Source: Sporisorium sorghi (taxonomy: Eukaryota > Basidiomycota > Ustilaginomycetes > Ustilaginales > Ustilaginaceae). Taken from it: a stretch of DNA of 64,000 nt. Position numbers and translations under genes: made by a program. A model generated the notes under the pieces. The model was not told the origin of the DNA. It saw nothing but the letters and a program-made list of their open reading frames with translations, and made no database searches. The stretch covers positions 22,131-86,130 of the forward strand of contig JALCCG010000072.1 in NCBI GenBank assembly GCA_023212695.1, written 5' to 3'. Positions 41,439 to 51,062 of the stretch are shown here, in pieces; position 1 is the stretch's first letter; every line of letters starts with the position of its first letter.

Positions 41439-42779
41439 CTACCGCCCATAGCGCTGCTCCATCCTCGCCAACTTGTTCAGCGCCGCCATCCAATCCTTGG
41501 TGCCGTACCCTCTCTTAGCACTTGCATTCGGGTCGTAAAACAGATCCGTCACGCGCAGCGGCCAAGCCGGAAATCCGTGCAGCTTCTTCGCTCCTCTGGC
41601 GCCAAACACGACGAGCAGATCCGGTTCCGCCAAGTAGCCTGCTTCCGCCAGCGTGCGGTCCATAGCAGCGACGCTGAGTTCGGACGTGAAAGTGGCGCGG
41701 GGTGCGATCCAGGACTTGCGCAGTGTCGACGTGGATATGCGGTTGGATGTGTTGGTAGCAGAGTGGATGTCAGGGGTGATGGTGTCCGAGAGGTACGTGG
41801 AGCTTCGTTGACGCATGTCGGCGCTCACGAGCGATGCGAACCGCTGCCGCCCATCGAGCCGGCTCAATAGCGTCACTTGCAGCTCCGTAGCTTCGCCCGG
41901 TATCGACTTCGCATCCGCCGGCTCGAGCCCGAGACGAATCCGAACACTGGCGTCGTAGCCGTGCGCATCGACGCTGTCGGCAGTGTACGACGAAGCGAGC
42001 GTCTCGTCGTCGAGCCAGGACGGCGTGGCTTCCGAGTCGCTCGATTCCAGCGATGCCGGTGACGAGGATGAGTCGCTTCGCTCATCCTTTGCCGTTCTCC
42101 TCCTCCTCCTCCTCCTCCTCCTCCTCAACTCGTTGTATGTCGACCAAGACGCTGTCGAGTCTACTTTGTCGTTGACAGCTTGTGCTGACTCCTCTTGTTG
42201 TTGCTCGGCAAGCACAGCCTTGGTTCGATATCCCATGTGTAGCGTGCGACACAGCAGTTGCAGTACTGGCGCGGGCAGCGGCTCTGTCGTGTAGATACCG
42301 AGCTGCTGTACACCGCTGATGCGAGCCAGGTGGACGATGGCAGCGATATCCGAGCAGTGCTTTGCCTGCACAGCCGCTTGTAGCTCGGCGCGAAAGTCGT
42401 GCCACATGTCGCGATCCGCTGTCGCTGCATCGCGTCGGCCGAAGCGCGAGAAGAATCTCGATAGGTAGAGTCGTATCGATGAGTGCTCTGCGTCTACCAG
42501 CACGACCGCCAGATGTTGCGGCACACGAACCGCGTTGCTGGCACAGTGGTGCGCAGCAAGTATCTCTTCGAGCGAAGTGTACGACGCTGGTGGTTTGCTC
42601 GGATGTGGCTCGGTCGCGTTCTTGATCGCATTCCTCGCCTGTTGCACGAGCAGGACTGCTTGGTATACAACGTGCAGCAGTGCAAATACCAGCACCAGCA
42701 CCGGCTTGAGCAGCAGCGACATGACGCTCGCACCGCCGCCGGCACGAGCAGCTGTGCGATTGGTGGAAGCTGCCGGCAT
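41439..42779 (-). CDS. NUS1: NUS1, accessory subunit of dehydrodolichyl diphosphate synthase
   Basis: Intronless, 446 residues. Pairs with a cis-prenyltransferase (Rer2/Srt1 type) at the ER to make dolichol precursors for protein glycosylation. The features are: a membrane segment at about residues 20-46 (LLLKPVLVLVFALLHVVYQA), the N-terminal block PQHLAVVLVDAE, IVHLARISGVQQLGIYTTEP, and the C-terminal PDLLVVFGARGAKKLHGFPA ending MEQRYGR, where the RxG motif needed for activity of the complex lies in the last residues. Between these is a long insertion (about residues 190-300) with ten consecutive Arg (219-228, from a CTC/CCT repeat on the plus strand), Ser-rich and acidic stretches. Divergent from the rhomboid gene, 369 bases apart. 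Confidence 0.85.
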   Translation of the reverse strand: MPAASTNRTAARAGGGASVMSLLLKPVLVLVFALLHVVYQAVLLVQQARNAIKNATEPHPSKPPASYTSLEEILAAHHCASNAVRVPQHLAVVLVDAEHSSIRLYLSRFFSRFGRRDAATADRDMWHDFRAELQAAVQAKHCSDIAAIVHLARISGVQQLGIYTTEPLPAPVLQLLCRTLHMGYRTKAVLAEQQQEESAQAVNDKVDSTASWSTYNELRRRRRRRRRRTAKDERSDSSSSPASLESSDSEATPSWLDDETLASSYTADSVDAHGYDASVRIRLGLEPADAKSIPGEATELQVTLLSRLDGRQRFASLVSADMRQRSSTYLSDTITPDIHSATNTSNRISTSTLRKSWIAPRATFTSELSVAAMDRTLAEAGYLAEPDLLVVFGARGAKKLHGFPAWPLRVTDLFYDPNASAKRGYGTKDWMAALNKLARMEQRYGR

Positions 42780-43148
42780 ATTTCCGATGACGTTTCAGGC
42801 TGCTGAGTGCTCTTAGACCATGTCTGCACTCAGCTTTGAGAAGCCATTCGCTGGATCGTGGTTGGAGACGATGGTGGTAGCAAGAGATACAGTAGAGCAT
42901 GTCGACACCGATTAAGAGCTTTTTTTTCCGTTTTCCGTTTTCCGTTTTCCGGATCGGGCAAAGCTGGAAATCTCGGAAATCGGGTTTGGTGTGGAGGATT
43001 CAAAGGGCTGTCAAGGGTCCAATCTTTGTGTGCTTCAAAACCACGACGACCATGACGACGACAACGACGGCGAGGGCAAGAGCAACAGGATAGAAGCATC
43101 ACACGACGAACACGAAGAGGACAGCCAGTACATCTACTGCATACAAAG
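42780..43148. other. Bidirectional promoter region (NUS1 / rhomboid)
   Basis: 369 bases between divergent start codons, with a T run near 42920-42928 followed by three copies of a ccgtttt unit. No supported gene. Confidence 0.55.
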
Positions 43149-44573
43149 ATGCTGTCACCAGGCCTAGCAGCGTCGCTTCGACACGCATTGCCACTCGTAT
43201 CCGCACGACCGCTGCTCAAGAATGTAGCAGGAGCTGCCTATCGCTCTACCCTCACACCTCCGCCTCTAACTCGTATCAATCTATACCCGCATCGACCACT
43301 CGCAACATCCGGCAGCATCTTCGCTCGCTTCGGCCCGCCCTCCCCCCGCCGACGGCAATCAGCACATCTCACGAAAGCCACTCCTCCTCCTCCCAACACT
43401 CCACCCGCCCTAGCAGCTGAAACCGAAACAGACGCCGGCTTCGCACAGCTCAACCTCCCACCACCAGCCGACGCGCAGCAGCCGTCGATCTCACGCGCGC
43501 TGCTGTTCTTCCTCGGCTTCTCGACGCTCTCGTTCACGGGAGCGGCGTACTACTCGCTGCGGGACACGCAGCACGTTGCGGCGCAGCTGAAGAGCTCCAG
43601 TGATGTTTTCGCGAACATTGCGTCTTTCTTTTCCACCAGCAGTCGTGGTGGAGAAGCAGATGATCTGTGGGGTGCAGGCGTGACCGAAACCCGCCTGCGG
43701 ATCGCCAAGAACCACGAGGTGGCTACGCGTTTGGGGCTGCGGCTCGAGTGGCTCGTCGGGTGGTGTCGGCAGCTGCACCTTCCCGAAAATGTAACCGAGT
43801 TTGTGGGTCGGAGCTACCTGATCGTTGCGGACAAGTACCTGGATCTGTCGCCGGCCAAGCAGGTAGTCGTGCCCGTCATTGCGGTCAATACGGTTGTGTT
43901 TGGGCTCTGGACGCTCGCGGCTGCTCGGCGCGCTCCGGGTCTCTGCAGGTGGGTCACGCGCAACCTTCTCCATCGGCCGAGCGCCAATCGGGCGCGCACG
44001 CTGGTGACGTCGGTCTACAGCCACCAGTCGTTCCTGCATTTTGTGTTTAACAGTATGGCGCTCTGGTCCATCGGCGGCGCCGCGCTCCTCGTCGCTTCGC
44101 ACCAGAACCTGGTGTCAAGAGCGATCCCGGAGGCGCGGGCGCTGCCGCACTTCCTGGCGTTTTTCACAGCAGCGGGTGTGTTCGCCGCGACGGTCTCGCA
44201 CGTCGTTGCCGCGCTTCGTTTCCGGAGAATTGCAGCGCTGCACGGGCTCGCGCTCGCCCGTAGTACGGTTGGCCGCCAGGCAAGCCTCGGATCGAGCGGC
44301 GCGATCTACTCGCTCCTCGTCATGTCTGCATTTGCGTTCCCCGACGCGCAGCTGGGCATCCTGTTCGTGCCGTTTGTGAGTTTGCCCATTGGCGCAGGCG
44401 TGGCCGGGTTGGTGGCTGCCGATGTCGCAGGGTTGGTGTTCAGGTGGAAGACGTTCGACCATGCGGCGCATCTGGCGGGCGCGGCGTTTGGCGTGGCGTA
44501 TTGGTGGGTCGGCGGCGAGGCGTGGCAGAGGTGCAAGAGGGCGTTGGTGCAGAGTGGCGCGTTGCAGGCGTGA
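43149..44573 (+). CDS. PCP1: Mitochondrial rhomboid protease (PARL/Pcp1 type)
   Basis: Intronless, 474 residues. Intramembrane serine protease of the inner mitochondrial membrane; yeast Pcp1 processes Mgm1 and Ccp1. The N-terminal 100 residues are Arg/Pro-rich without acids in the first 80, as expected for a presequence. A membrane segment specific to the mitochondrial group lies at about 115-135 (SRALLFFLGFSTLSFTGAAY). The rhomboid core contains SHQSFLHFVFNSMALWSIGG (helix 2 with the conserved Asn), the catalytic serine S383 in LGSSGAIYSLL, and the catalytic His H441 in FDHAAHLAGAAFG. The helix 1 to helix 2 loop (APGLCRWVTRNLLHRPSANR) is longer than usual. Gene symbol by orthology inference. 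Confidence 0.92.
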   Translation: MLSPGLAASLRHALPLVSARPLLKNVAGAAYRSTLTPPPLTRINLYPHRPLATSGSIFARFGPPSPRRRQSAHLTKATPPPPNTPPALAAETETDAGFAQLNLPPPADAQQPSISRALLFFLGFSTLSFTGAAYYSLRDTQHVAAQLKSSSDVFANIASFFSTSSRGGEADDLWGAGVTETRLRIAKNHEVATRLGLRLEWLVGWCRQLHLPENVTEFVGRSYLIVADKYLDLSPAKQVVVPVIAVNTVVFGLWTLAAARRAPGLCRWVTRNLLHRPSANRARTLVTSVYSHQSFLHFVFNSMALWSIGGAALLVASHQNLVSRAIPEARALPHFLAFFTAAGVFAATVSHVVAALRFRRIAALHGLALARSTVGRQASLGSSGAIYSLLVMSAFAFPDAQLGILFVPFVSLPIGAGVAGLVAADVAGLVFRWKTFDHAAHLAGAAFGVAYWWVGGEAWQRCKRALVQSGALQA

Positions 44574-44795
44574 GAGGTGTAGAAACGGTCGATAGACTGT
44601 GTGTCCAAGGAAATCCACCACTCGAACTCGACTTTGCTTCGGACTGAGCGTAATCTTTAGCTCATGTTCTCTCTCACCACGACGCATGTGAGTGCGAATG
44701 CATCGTCCGACTGCATGACAGCCGCCCGCATCATACGCACGAACAAACCCCTACATTCTCTGGCTAAAAGTACACCTCTCCCACCACCTGCCCAA

Positions 44796-45548
44796 CTACG
44801 AGAAGCGACGAATATTATCCAACTCCTGCAACAAGCTATCCAACAGCGCATCGTCCCTCGTCGCCAGCGTCGGGATCAGCGCCTTGGCCTCGTCGACCTC
44901 GGTGATGCACAGATTCGCCAGCTGCGCCATCTCGAATTGTGTCAGTTGCAGGCCCTCGGCGGATTCGTCGTCGGGCAGCTCGTTGCCGTGTTCGTCGACG
45001 CGGCGTTCGTCCAGCTTGGCGTGTTTGAGCAGCAGTCTGGCGGTAGGAGTGTGTGTGTTAGCGACCGGTGAGGGTGTGAGGGGCGGGCGGGAAGACTTAC
45101 TCTCGAATCTCACGGATCGTGTTGGGGTCTTTGTAGCGCGAAAACTCAGAGACGTAGTCTTTGGTCTTGGAGAAGACGCTGTTGCGCGTACGCCGAAAAG
45201 CAAACGTCAGCATGAACCCTATCCTTGTAGCGATAAGGTGCGATCACTTACGCAGTGGCCACTTCGTCCCTCCCACCAGCACCCGCTTCACTCGCCAACG
45301 ACCCGAGCGAATCAGGCTGCGAAAACACCAGTTCGACTTCGGAAACGAGCAGACAGCCGGCGTCGTCGAATTCTACAGCAAACACACGGAGGAGCAAAAG
45401 GTGTCGGTTCCCAGTATCGAGGGTGGAAAAGTGGCGTTGTGGAGGTGAGTGGGCGGTGCGTACCTGTACCGAGTTTGCCCACGGCCGCATCTTCGTCCTC
45501 GATCATGCCGCGGTGACGGCGGTCGCGGCCTACATCGTGGGCCTGCAT
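44796..45548 (-). CDS. RPB4: RNA polymerase II subunit Rpb4
   Basis: Four exons on the minus strand: 45548-45464, 45372-45252, 45178-45101 and 45036-44796, all with GT-AG introns of 62-91 bases; product 174 residues. Rpb4 forms the stalk of RNA polymerase II with Rpb7 and also acts in mRNA decay. The spliced protein reads through GCLLVSEVELVFSQP, then VFSKTKDYVSEFSRYKDPNT, IREIRELLLKHAKLDERRVD and the C-terminal helix block FEMAQLANLCITEVDEAKAL followed by IPTLATRDDALLDSLLQELD, which is the diagnostic Rpb4 signature. The N-terminal MQAHDVGRDRRHRG is basic and short. Exon joins were derived by hand from frame continuity and splice consensus; each keeps the conserved reading. Divergent from the WD40 gene, with about 400 bases between. 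Confidence 0.9.
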
Positions 45549-45947
45549 CGTGTATCGATCGACAGAGTGCGGGCCAAAGTTTCGTGGGTTCCCTTTCGGC
45601 CTGAATTTGAGCGTGTGTGCTGTTGTCGAGGCGGAGAAAGTGTATCTGCCTTTGCGAGCTGAGCTGTGAGAAGCTGTGTTGGAGAGAGTGTTGCGATGAT
45701 CGAAGTGTTCAAGCAAGAGGTTGTTGGGGTTGGAATGTCGCTGCGCATTTCTGAAAGAGCGTTGCTTCAATTTGGCGGGAATCGGAACTTGCTTCAAATA
45801 TCGGGAGCTGGATCGGGCGCAAGATGGCGCAGGACCCTGAACTACAGTATACCCCAATCTTGTACTCACGACCATCCTCTCCTTGCAAAGCTCAACGCTC
45901 TCTCACACTCGTCTTCCGTCCATGCGCATCTGAAGGGCAATGCCATC
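45549..45947. other. Bidirectional promoter region (RPB4 / WDR5-like)
   Basis: 399 bases between divergent ATGs; no repeat and no supported gene, though an open frame continues upstream of 45948 on the plus strand without conserved sequence. Confidence 0.5.
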
Positions 45948-46982
45948 ATGTCGATCGACGTAGCAAACGGCCAAGCGGCCACCTCAACGACATCATCAAC
46001 AACACCGCCCACCACCGCCGCATCGCCCTCCTCATCCCCCCAACTGATCTACACCCTCATCGGGCACACGAAATCCAGCACGGCCATCGCCTTCTCACCG
46101 AGCGGTCTACTCCTCGCCACCGCTTCCGCGGACTGCAGCGTCAAGCTCTGGTCTGTGGCCACCGGCAGCCTGCTGCACACGTTCACTTCCCACACTTTGG
46201 GGATCAACGACCTGAGCTGGTCGGCGGACAGCGTGTACCTCGCCAGTGCATCCGACGACCGGTCGATCCGCGTGTTCAACGTGCTCACGCAAACCCTCGT
46301 GCGCTCGTGGACCGAGCACACGTCCTACGTGTTATGCTGCGCGTGCAACCCGCAGTCGACACTGCTGGTGTCTGGGTCGTTCGACGAGACGGTGCGCCTG
46401 TGGAGCGTAGCGCGCACCCGCAGCCACCGCGTCATCTCGGCACACTCGGGAGCCGTCACCGCCGTAGCGTTCAATGGGGATGGCACGATGATCGTCTCCT
46501 CCTCGTACGACGGCTCGCTCCGCCTGTGGGACACCACCACAGGCGCGTGCCTCAAGACACTCGTGCACACAGACCAGTCTCCGCTAGGAGGCGTGGTGTT
46601 CACACCCTCCAGCACGCAACTCCTCTGCTCCAGCCTCGACAACACCGTCAGGATGTGGGACATGTACAACGCCAAGATCGTCAAGACGTACAGCGGGCAC
46701 AGCAATGCCAAGCTGCCGCTCACGGCGAAACTCGCACACTTCCATCCGCATCCAGCACAGGGCGATGCGAGCGATACGGATGCAAGCGTCGTGTGCGGCA
46801 GCGAAGACGGTAAGGTGGTGGTATGGCACGTGCAGTCGAAAGAGATGCTGGCGCAGTGGCAGGCGCACAAGGATGCGGTCGTCGCTGTGGCGGTGCATCC
46901 TACAGCGCGCATTGTGGCGACGGCTAGTGTCGAGCCGGAAAATACGATCAAGCTGTGGCTCTTTGGCTCCCACACGAGCTGA
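45948..46982 (+). CDS. WD40 protein, WDR5/Swd3-like (COMPASS subunit candidate)
   Basis: Intronless, 344 residues. After a Ser/Thr/Pro-rich leader of about 32 residues, seven WD40 repeats follow closely the order and spacing of WDR5: YTLIGHTKSSTAIAFSPSGL, then LATASADCSVKLWSVATGSL, LASASDDRSIRVFNVLTQTL, LLVSGSFDETVRLWSVARTR, MIVSSSYDGSLRLWDTTTGA, LLCSSLDNTVRMWDMYNAKI and a final repeat ending NTIKLWLFGS. WDR5/Swd3 is a structural subunit of the COMPASS histone H3 lysine 4 methyltransferase. Some standard WDR5 residues are changed (for example ARTRSHRVISAHS), so other WD40 roles cannot be excluded. The start at 45948 was chosen because the upstream frame lacks conserved sequence. Confidence 0.82.
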   Translation: MSIDVANGQAATSTTSSTTPPTTAASPSSSPQLIYTLIGHTKSSTAIAFSPSGLLLATASADCSVKLWSVATGSLLHTFTSHTLGINDLSWSADSVYLASASDDRSIRVFNVLTQTLVRSWTEHTSYVLCCACNPQSTLLVSGSFDETVRLWSVARTRSHRVISAHSGAVTAVAFNGDGTMIVSSSYDGSLRLWDTTTGACLKTLVHTDQSPLGGVVFTPSSTQLLCSSLDNTVRMWDMYNAKIVKTYSGHSNAKLPLTAKLAHFHPHPAQGDASDTDASVVCGSEDGKVVVWHVQSKEMLAQWQAHKDAVVAVAVHPTARIVATASVEPENTIKLWLFGSHTS

Positions 46983-47106
46983 GCAAGGGGAGGAGGGTAG
47001 CATGTCATTCGTTGTAACGTTAGCATTCAGAGACGTTCACTTTTGGTTGGGGGATTTGGTGTGACACACGAATGCAAGACCATCGACCGGGCAGCAAGGG
47101 ATGCGA

Positions 47107-48381
47107 TCACTGGCTCTTCTTGTTGTTGATCTGGCTCTTGCCCCACACATTGGCCTCGACGCGGTGCTTGGTCTGCTTTCCCGCAATCACATTGTAGTAC
47201 ACCGTCCTGAGCAGCGTGTCGACGGGCAAAAACATGCCCACGCGCTTCTGGTAGTCGGCGTACTCGGCGTACTTCTCCGCCGAGACCTGCTCCGAGTATC
47301 GGGTGCTAGCCAAGAAGAGCGCGTTCATGGCAAGAGGCGAGAGGATGGCGTAGTTGAAAAAGTGCGACCAGTGCGCCTTGCTGAAGTCCAAATCGGCAGG
47401 GAGGAAGGTGAGAGGCACAAAGGCGTACAGGATCCACCAGGTGCTTTGCTCGCAGGCAAAGTTGGGGTGTCGACTCCAAGCCCAGAGCCCTTTGGTGACA
47501 AAGCCACGCTTGGCATCGTCCGGGGTGGAGTGGGGCATCTCGTTTTGCTTGTGAATGGGAAGCTTGGTGACGGGGTCGAGCATGAAGTTGGGCACGGGTT
47601 TCTCCTGCGGGTTCTTGCCTCGCTTGTAGTTCTGGTAGTTCCACTGCTGCTGATCGGCGTAGAATTGGATGGTGAGGTTGAGCACGAAGAGCGCAGCGAG
47701 CACGTAGTCGCCGAGGATGAGCTTGTTGACGGGGCGGGGCACGGGCTCGGTGACGTGCTTGACCGAGGTGGTGGTGAGGAGCAGGTAGTTGGGCAGAGCG
47801 GTGATGGCGAGGAGGATGTTCTGGGCAATGGCGATGAAAAAGATGGAGAAGATCTCCCAGACGGGGCGCGACATGGTCTTTCGCAGCAGAGGCCATCGGT
47901 AGTCCTCCTCGCCCGGCTTGAACATGCCTCGTCGGTAAGCGTTGTAGGTGAGCCTAACACACCAGAGGAGCGAGAGTGCGGTCATGAGCGCCAACCTAGG
48001 CTCGATCTTGTCCCAGATGGAAGCGTGCTGTACCCCGTGCAGCAGAGTAATCTTGGCAGGCTGGTAGGTAAAGTACTTGTGCACGGTGAAGTGGACCGAG
48101 TAGATGAGCGGCAGGAAGGTCCAGAGGCCATCGACTTGAGAAGCGTTGCCAGTGATCTTTTCCATGATCCACACGTAGAAGCTGACGACGGCGCAGAAGG
48201 CCATCGCCGAGTGGAAGGGGTCTGCATCGGCGTAGTAGGCTTTGTAGGTGGCGATGTTGGTGAGCGTGTTGGTGTTGCGGAACAAGTCGGTGAATGCGGG
48301 GTAAAAGGAGCGGATGGCGGGGAGAAGATGGGTGGCCGGGTCAAGGGCAGCATGAGCCCATTCGGAAGCAGTGCCCACCAT
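47107..48381 (-). CDS. DUF1295 (steroid-5-alpha-reductase-like) membrane protein
   Basis: Intronless, 424 residues, several membrane segments (for example MAFCAVVSFYVWIMEKITG, IFSIFFIAIAQNILLAITAL, YVLAALFVLNLTIQFYADQQ). The C-terminal block GLWAWSRHPNFACEQSTWWI is the signature of the DUF1295/PF06966 family, related to 3-oxo-5-alpha-steroid 4-dehydrogenases and the ICMT fold; NADPH binding is likely in that region. The substrate is unknown. The ATG at 48381 was preferred to the longer in-frame frame up to 48552, because that extension runs into the terminal repeat of the Harbinger element. The C-terminus (INNKKSQ) is Lys-rich, possibly an ER retrieval-like tail. The element inserted about 160 bp upstream could affect its expression. 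Confidence 0.88.
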   Translation of the reverse strand: MVGTASEWAHAALDPATHLLPAIRSFYPAFTDLFRNTNTLTNIATYKAYYADADPFHSAMAFCAVVSFYVWIMEKITGNASQVDGLWTFLPLIYSVHFTVHKYFTYQPAKITLLHGVQHASIWDKIEPRLALMTALSLLWCVRLTYNAYRRGMFKPGEEDYRWPLLRKTMSRPVWEIFSIFFIAIAQNILLAITALPNYLLLTTTSVKHVTEPVPRPVNKLILGDYVLAALFVLNLTIQFYADQQQWNYQNYKRGKNPQEKPVPNFMLDPVTKLPIHKQNEMPHSTPDDAKRGFVTKGLWAWSRHPNFACEQSTWWILYAFVPLTFLPADLDFSKAHWSHFFNYAILSPLAMNALFLASTRYSEQVSAEKYAEYADYQKRVGMFLPVDTLLRTVYYNVIAGKQTKHRVEANVWGKSQINNKKSQ

Positions 48382-48541
48382 TGTTGGTGTTGAAAAACAA
48401 GGTGGTGAATGGGTATCGATGATGATGCATGGGTCCAGAGATGGTGGATGGAAGTCAAGTTGGGCAGACTCAACTGAGCTTTCCTTGACGAGGACAAAGG
48501 CCACGAAAAGGCGCTTTTGCCCTCCACATTTGGTCTGAATC

Positions 48542-48579
48542 GGGACGGTCAACGAGGCGTGACGACTAAAGCACTTAGT
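48542..48579 (+). repeat. Left terminal inverted repeat of the Harbinger element
   Basis: Starts GGGACGGTCAACG and carries an inner CTAAAGCACTTAGT block. Twelve of the first 13 bases match the right end read as reverse complement (one C/T difference). Confidence 0.75.
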
Positions 48580-48952
48580 GTAAAGAAGTTGGGGTGGTCA
48601 TCACCAGTGTTACTTTAGCTTAGTGGTTGATCCTCTCCAGAGGTCATTGAGAACCAATTTTGGAAAAAGGGGGCTGCCCAGTGAGGCAGCACATCAGGAG
48701 TTCCATTCCTGGTGGTGCTGAGCATTTCTCAGAATTTTGCAACTTTTGAAAAATGAACTTTTAATCCTCTGCCCTAGGCCTGTAACTCAACCAAAAAAAA
48801 ATGGGTATTTGGCATTTGAGACATACCGTTTCGGCCAAGGGGTTGAGTTGCAGAGCCTAGGGTACACACTTTTTACCTTTTTGCTGCACACGTCACCACC
48901 ACATCAGCACAACACACCAGCCTTTGCTTCACACACACCACAGTGCTAAACC

Positions 48953-49813
48953 ATGTCTTCTCAACCTGATCCAACACTGTCAATCTCAACCCCAGCACAG
49001 AGACGCAGGCGCATAGACTGGAGCAAGGATGAGGAGCTCCGATTGGTGGAGATTCTTTACCAGAATGTTGATTGGGCTGCCATCATGATCCACAACCGCA
49101 GCAACAACAGAGTTCAAGGTGCAACAAAGACGAACATTGCAAAAGAGATTGGTCAACGTTATCTCAATCGGCAGGTGCCAAACACCTCAGACATCTTTAC
49201 CGGTGGCCACACAGCGCTGACCCAGCAACTTGATGCCAGTGCTATCGATTTGCAGCTTCAGGAAAACATTGATTCAGACATTGATGAGGAAGAGCCAGCC
49301 AACTCCCTTGGTGATGGATCCTTCTTTCCAAGCATGGGTACACTTGCAGAAGGAAGATCTGCATCACCGTCACCTTCATTTTCCAGGAACGGAAGCCAAT
49401 CAACACCTGCTACAGATTTTCAAGACAGTCAGATAGAGGCCATCACAGAATCTCAACAGCACATCTCTGACAACAATCTCTAAGCAATCCGGCTACAGAA
49501 TGCACAGCAGCTGTCGATGAGACAGCAAGAGCAGAAATTCATGGAGTGTATGATGGACAAGATGGATGAAAGGGCAGCACAACGGGATGCACAGATGCAA
49601 CGCTTCATGCAGACCCTGATCGAGACTGTAGCTGGGAAAGGGAGCAGTCAAACCATCACTGGTGACGAAGCCGGTCCATCCTTTCCTCCTCTTAAAAGAG
49701 GTGATTGGCTGCTTCTTGCTGTTCCTGCAATTGTGCCGTCAACTGCCTTAGTGCAACTTCCTCCTGATCACTTCCGAAGAAGATGTACTTGTCGACATTG
49801 TCAAATGGGATAG
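48953..49813 (+). pseudogene. SANT/Myb-like DNA-binding gene of the Harbinger element, interrupted by a stop
   Basis: Codes 176 residues from 48953 to a TAA at 49481-49483. The first part is a SANT/Myb-like domain (RRIDWSKDEELRLVEILYQN, VDWAAIMIHNRSNN, TKTNIAKEIGQRYL), the usual second protein of Harbinger elements that helps the transposase enter the nucleus and bind the ends. The frame continues right after the stop (AIRLQNAQQLSMRQQEQKFM, then CMMDKMDERAAQRDAQMQRF) into a strongly helical, glutamine-rich region until 49811-49813, overlapping the end of the transposase gene. The domain order and continuous frame indicate that the TAA is a nonsense mutation in this copy; no canonical intron removes it. 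The truncated product keeps the SANT domain, so partial function is possible. Confidence 0.75.
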
Positions 49814-50912
49814 CAAGATTGTGTGCAACTAGCATTGCAACCACCAGTTTTGACGCCATACTGTGAGAGTCCTTATCTCTGATCAGACTACGGAGACCTT
49901 TGAGAGCCTGGAAGCGTCCCTTCAGATATCCAATGGCATGCTCAGCCCTGATTTGGTTGTTACTGACAGCAGTGTTGAACTTGCGGAACTCTTTGGAAGC
50001 AAGGGACACGGCATGACTGTAGGGTGACACAATGTGCTCTGACAAGTTGTATCCAAGGTCTCCCCAGATCCATTCACCTGGATCCAGATACCGCTGTGGG
50101 TTGGAGAAGATGTCGGACTTAGCAAAGGCGCTGCTATCGTGTGTTGAGCCTGGAAGGCCAACAACATATTCAATCACTTGGAGTTCATGTGGGAGGATCA
50201 CAAGTTGAACGTTGAGGCTGTAGTTCTTCTTCCGGTCGAAGTGGCCTTCTATGCCAGGTGCAAATTGCAGTGGAACAAGGGTACCGTCAACCATTGCAAA
50301 GCCATGCTTCCATTCCTTGACGCCGGTTCTGGAGTGGACCTGTGTCTTTGACTTGATCTTGTCGTCTTCTGTTGCCCATGGTATTGCAGTCTTCCGGAGA
50401 TCAAATAAAGCTGTTGCAACGTTGTTGGTGTAATTGACAACAGATCCTGTGCTGAGGCCAAGACGGTGCGCAATGTCTCGGAGGCTGGCTCCATTACCAT
50501 GCCTGCCCATGCGGTAGAGAAAGACAGCAAGCTGATACTCAGCACTACGACCCCGATCCGTCTTGAATAGTGCATGATCCTGGATCAAGGCAAGGATATG
50601 GTCAAATGCTTCTGGCCAGACCCGGACAAGCCTTCTGAACATCTGTCGATCCCCTTGCCTGCTTTCATGGAGGAGCTCCATGATGTTTTCGGCTCGCCCT
50701 CTATTAGGTGGACCTGAGCGGCTGGTCAAATACCGTGCTGAAAGGATCTGACTTCCCAGGGTGCCGAGTGTGGCTGTGAGGTCAAGAAGGTCTGTTGCAG
50801 CCGTTGTGGATGAGGCAGAAGCTGAATGCTGCTGAGGTGGTGTGACGAGCAATGCAACAAGGGTGTTTGCAGCTTGCCGGCAGGCAGTTGCTCCCAAGCT
50901 TGTATGTGGCAT
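49692..50912 (-). CDS. PIF/Harbinger transposase (DDE_Tnp_4, HARBI1-like)
   Basis: Intronless and uninterrupted, 406 residues. Catalyses cut-and-paste transposition. A helix-turn-helix-like region precedes the catalytic domain (RGRSAEYQLAVFLYRMGRHG, ASLRDIAHRLGLSTGSVVNY). The DDE residues are expected at D209 (FAMVDGTLVPL), D285 (WIWGDLGYNLS) and E324 (IRAEHAIGYLKGRFQALKGL); the conserved GLPGSTHDSSAF block is also present. Length matches HARBI1-type proteins. All motif residues are intact, so the enzyme may be active, although the partner gene is broken. The base composition of the element is lower in GC than its genic neighbours, consistent with separate origin. Confidence 0.92.
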   Translation of the reverse strand: MPHTSLGATACRQAANTLVALLVTPPQQHSASASSTTAATDLLDLTATLGTLGSQILSARYLTSRSGPPNRGRAENIMELLHESRQGDRQMFRRLVRVWPEAFDHILALIQDHALFKTDRGRSAEYQLAVFLYRMGRHGNGASLRDIAHRLGLSTGSVVNYTNNVATALFDLRKTAIPWATEDDKIKSKTQVHSRTGVKEWKHGFAMVDGTLVPLQFAPGIEGHFDRKKNYSLNVQLVILPHELQVIEYVVGLPGSTHDSSAFAKSDIFSNPQRYLDPGEWIWGDLGYNLSEHIVSPYSHAVSLASKEFRKFNTAVSNNQIRAEHAIGYLKGRFQALKGLRSLIRDKDSHSMASKLVVAMLVAHNLAIPFDNVDKYIFFGSDQEEVALRQLTAQLQEQQEAANHLF

Positions 50913-51062
50913 CTTCGATGGTGGTGCCAGATATCTATATCATTGGACAATTTTGCAGTCCAAATGTCAAAAAAAGGGATTTTTTGCCAAGTTCTTTAGC
51001 GTAAAGTGTCTTGGATGGTGCTTTACTGATCTAAAGTTTTTGCCTGCCAAATTTGCTTTAGT

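Noticed and set aside
47101..48393. Plus-strand open frame of 430 codons opposite the DUF1295 gene
   Set aside because: Val/Gly/Glu-rich antisense shadow; no family match that I can recognise.
48382..48552. N-terminal extension of the DUF1295 frame
   Set aside because: It runs into the terminal inverted repeat of the Harbinger element and carries no conserved sequence; the ATG at 48381 is better.
49430..49510. An intron that removes the stop in the SANT gene
   Set aside because: The only GT...AG pair around it (GTCAGA...CTACAG, about 71 bases) has a poor donor and shifts the frame into a stop.
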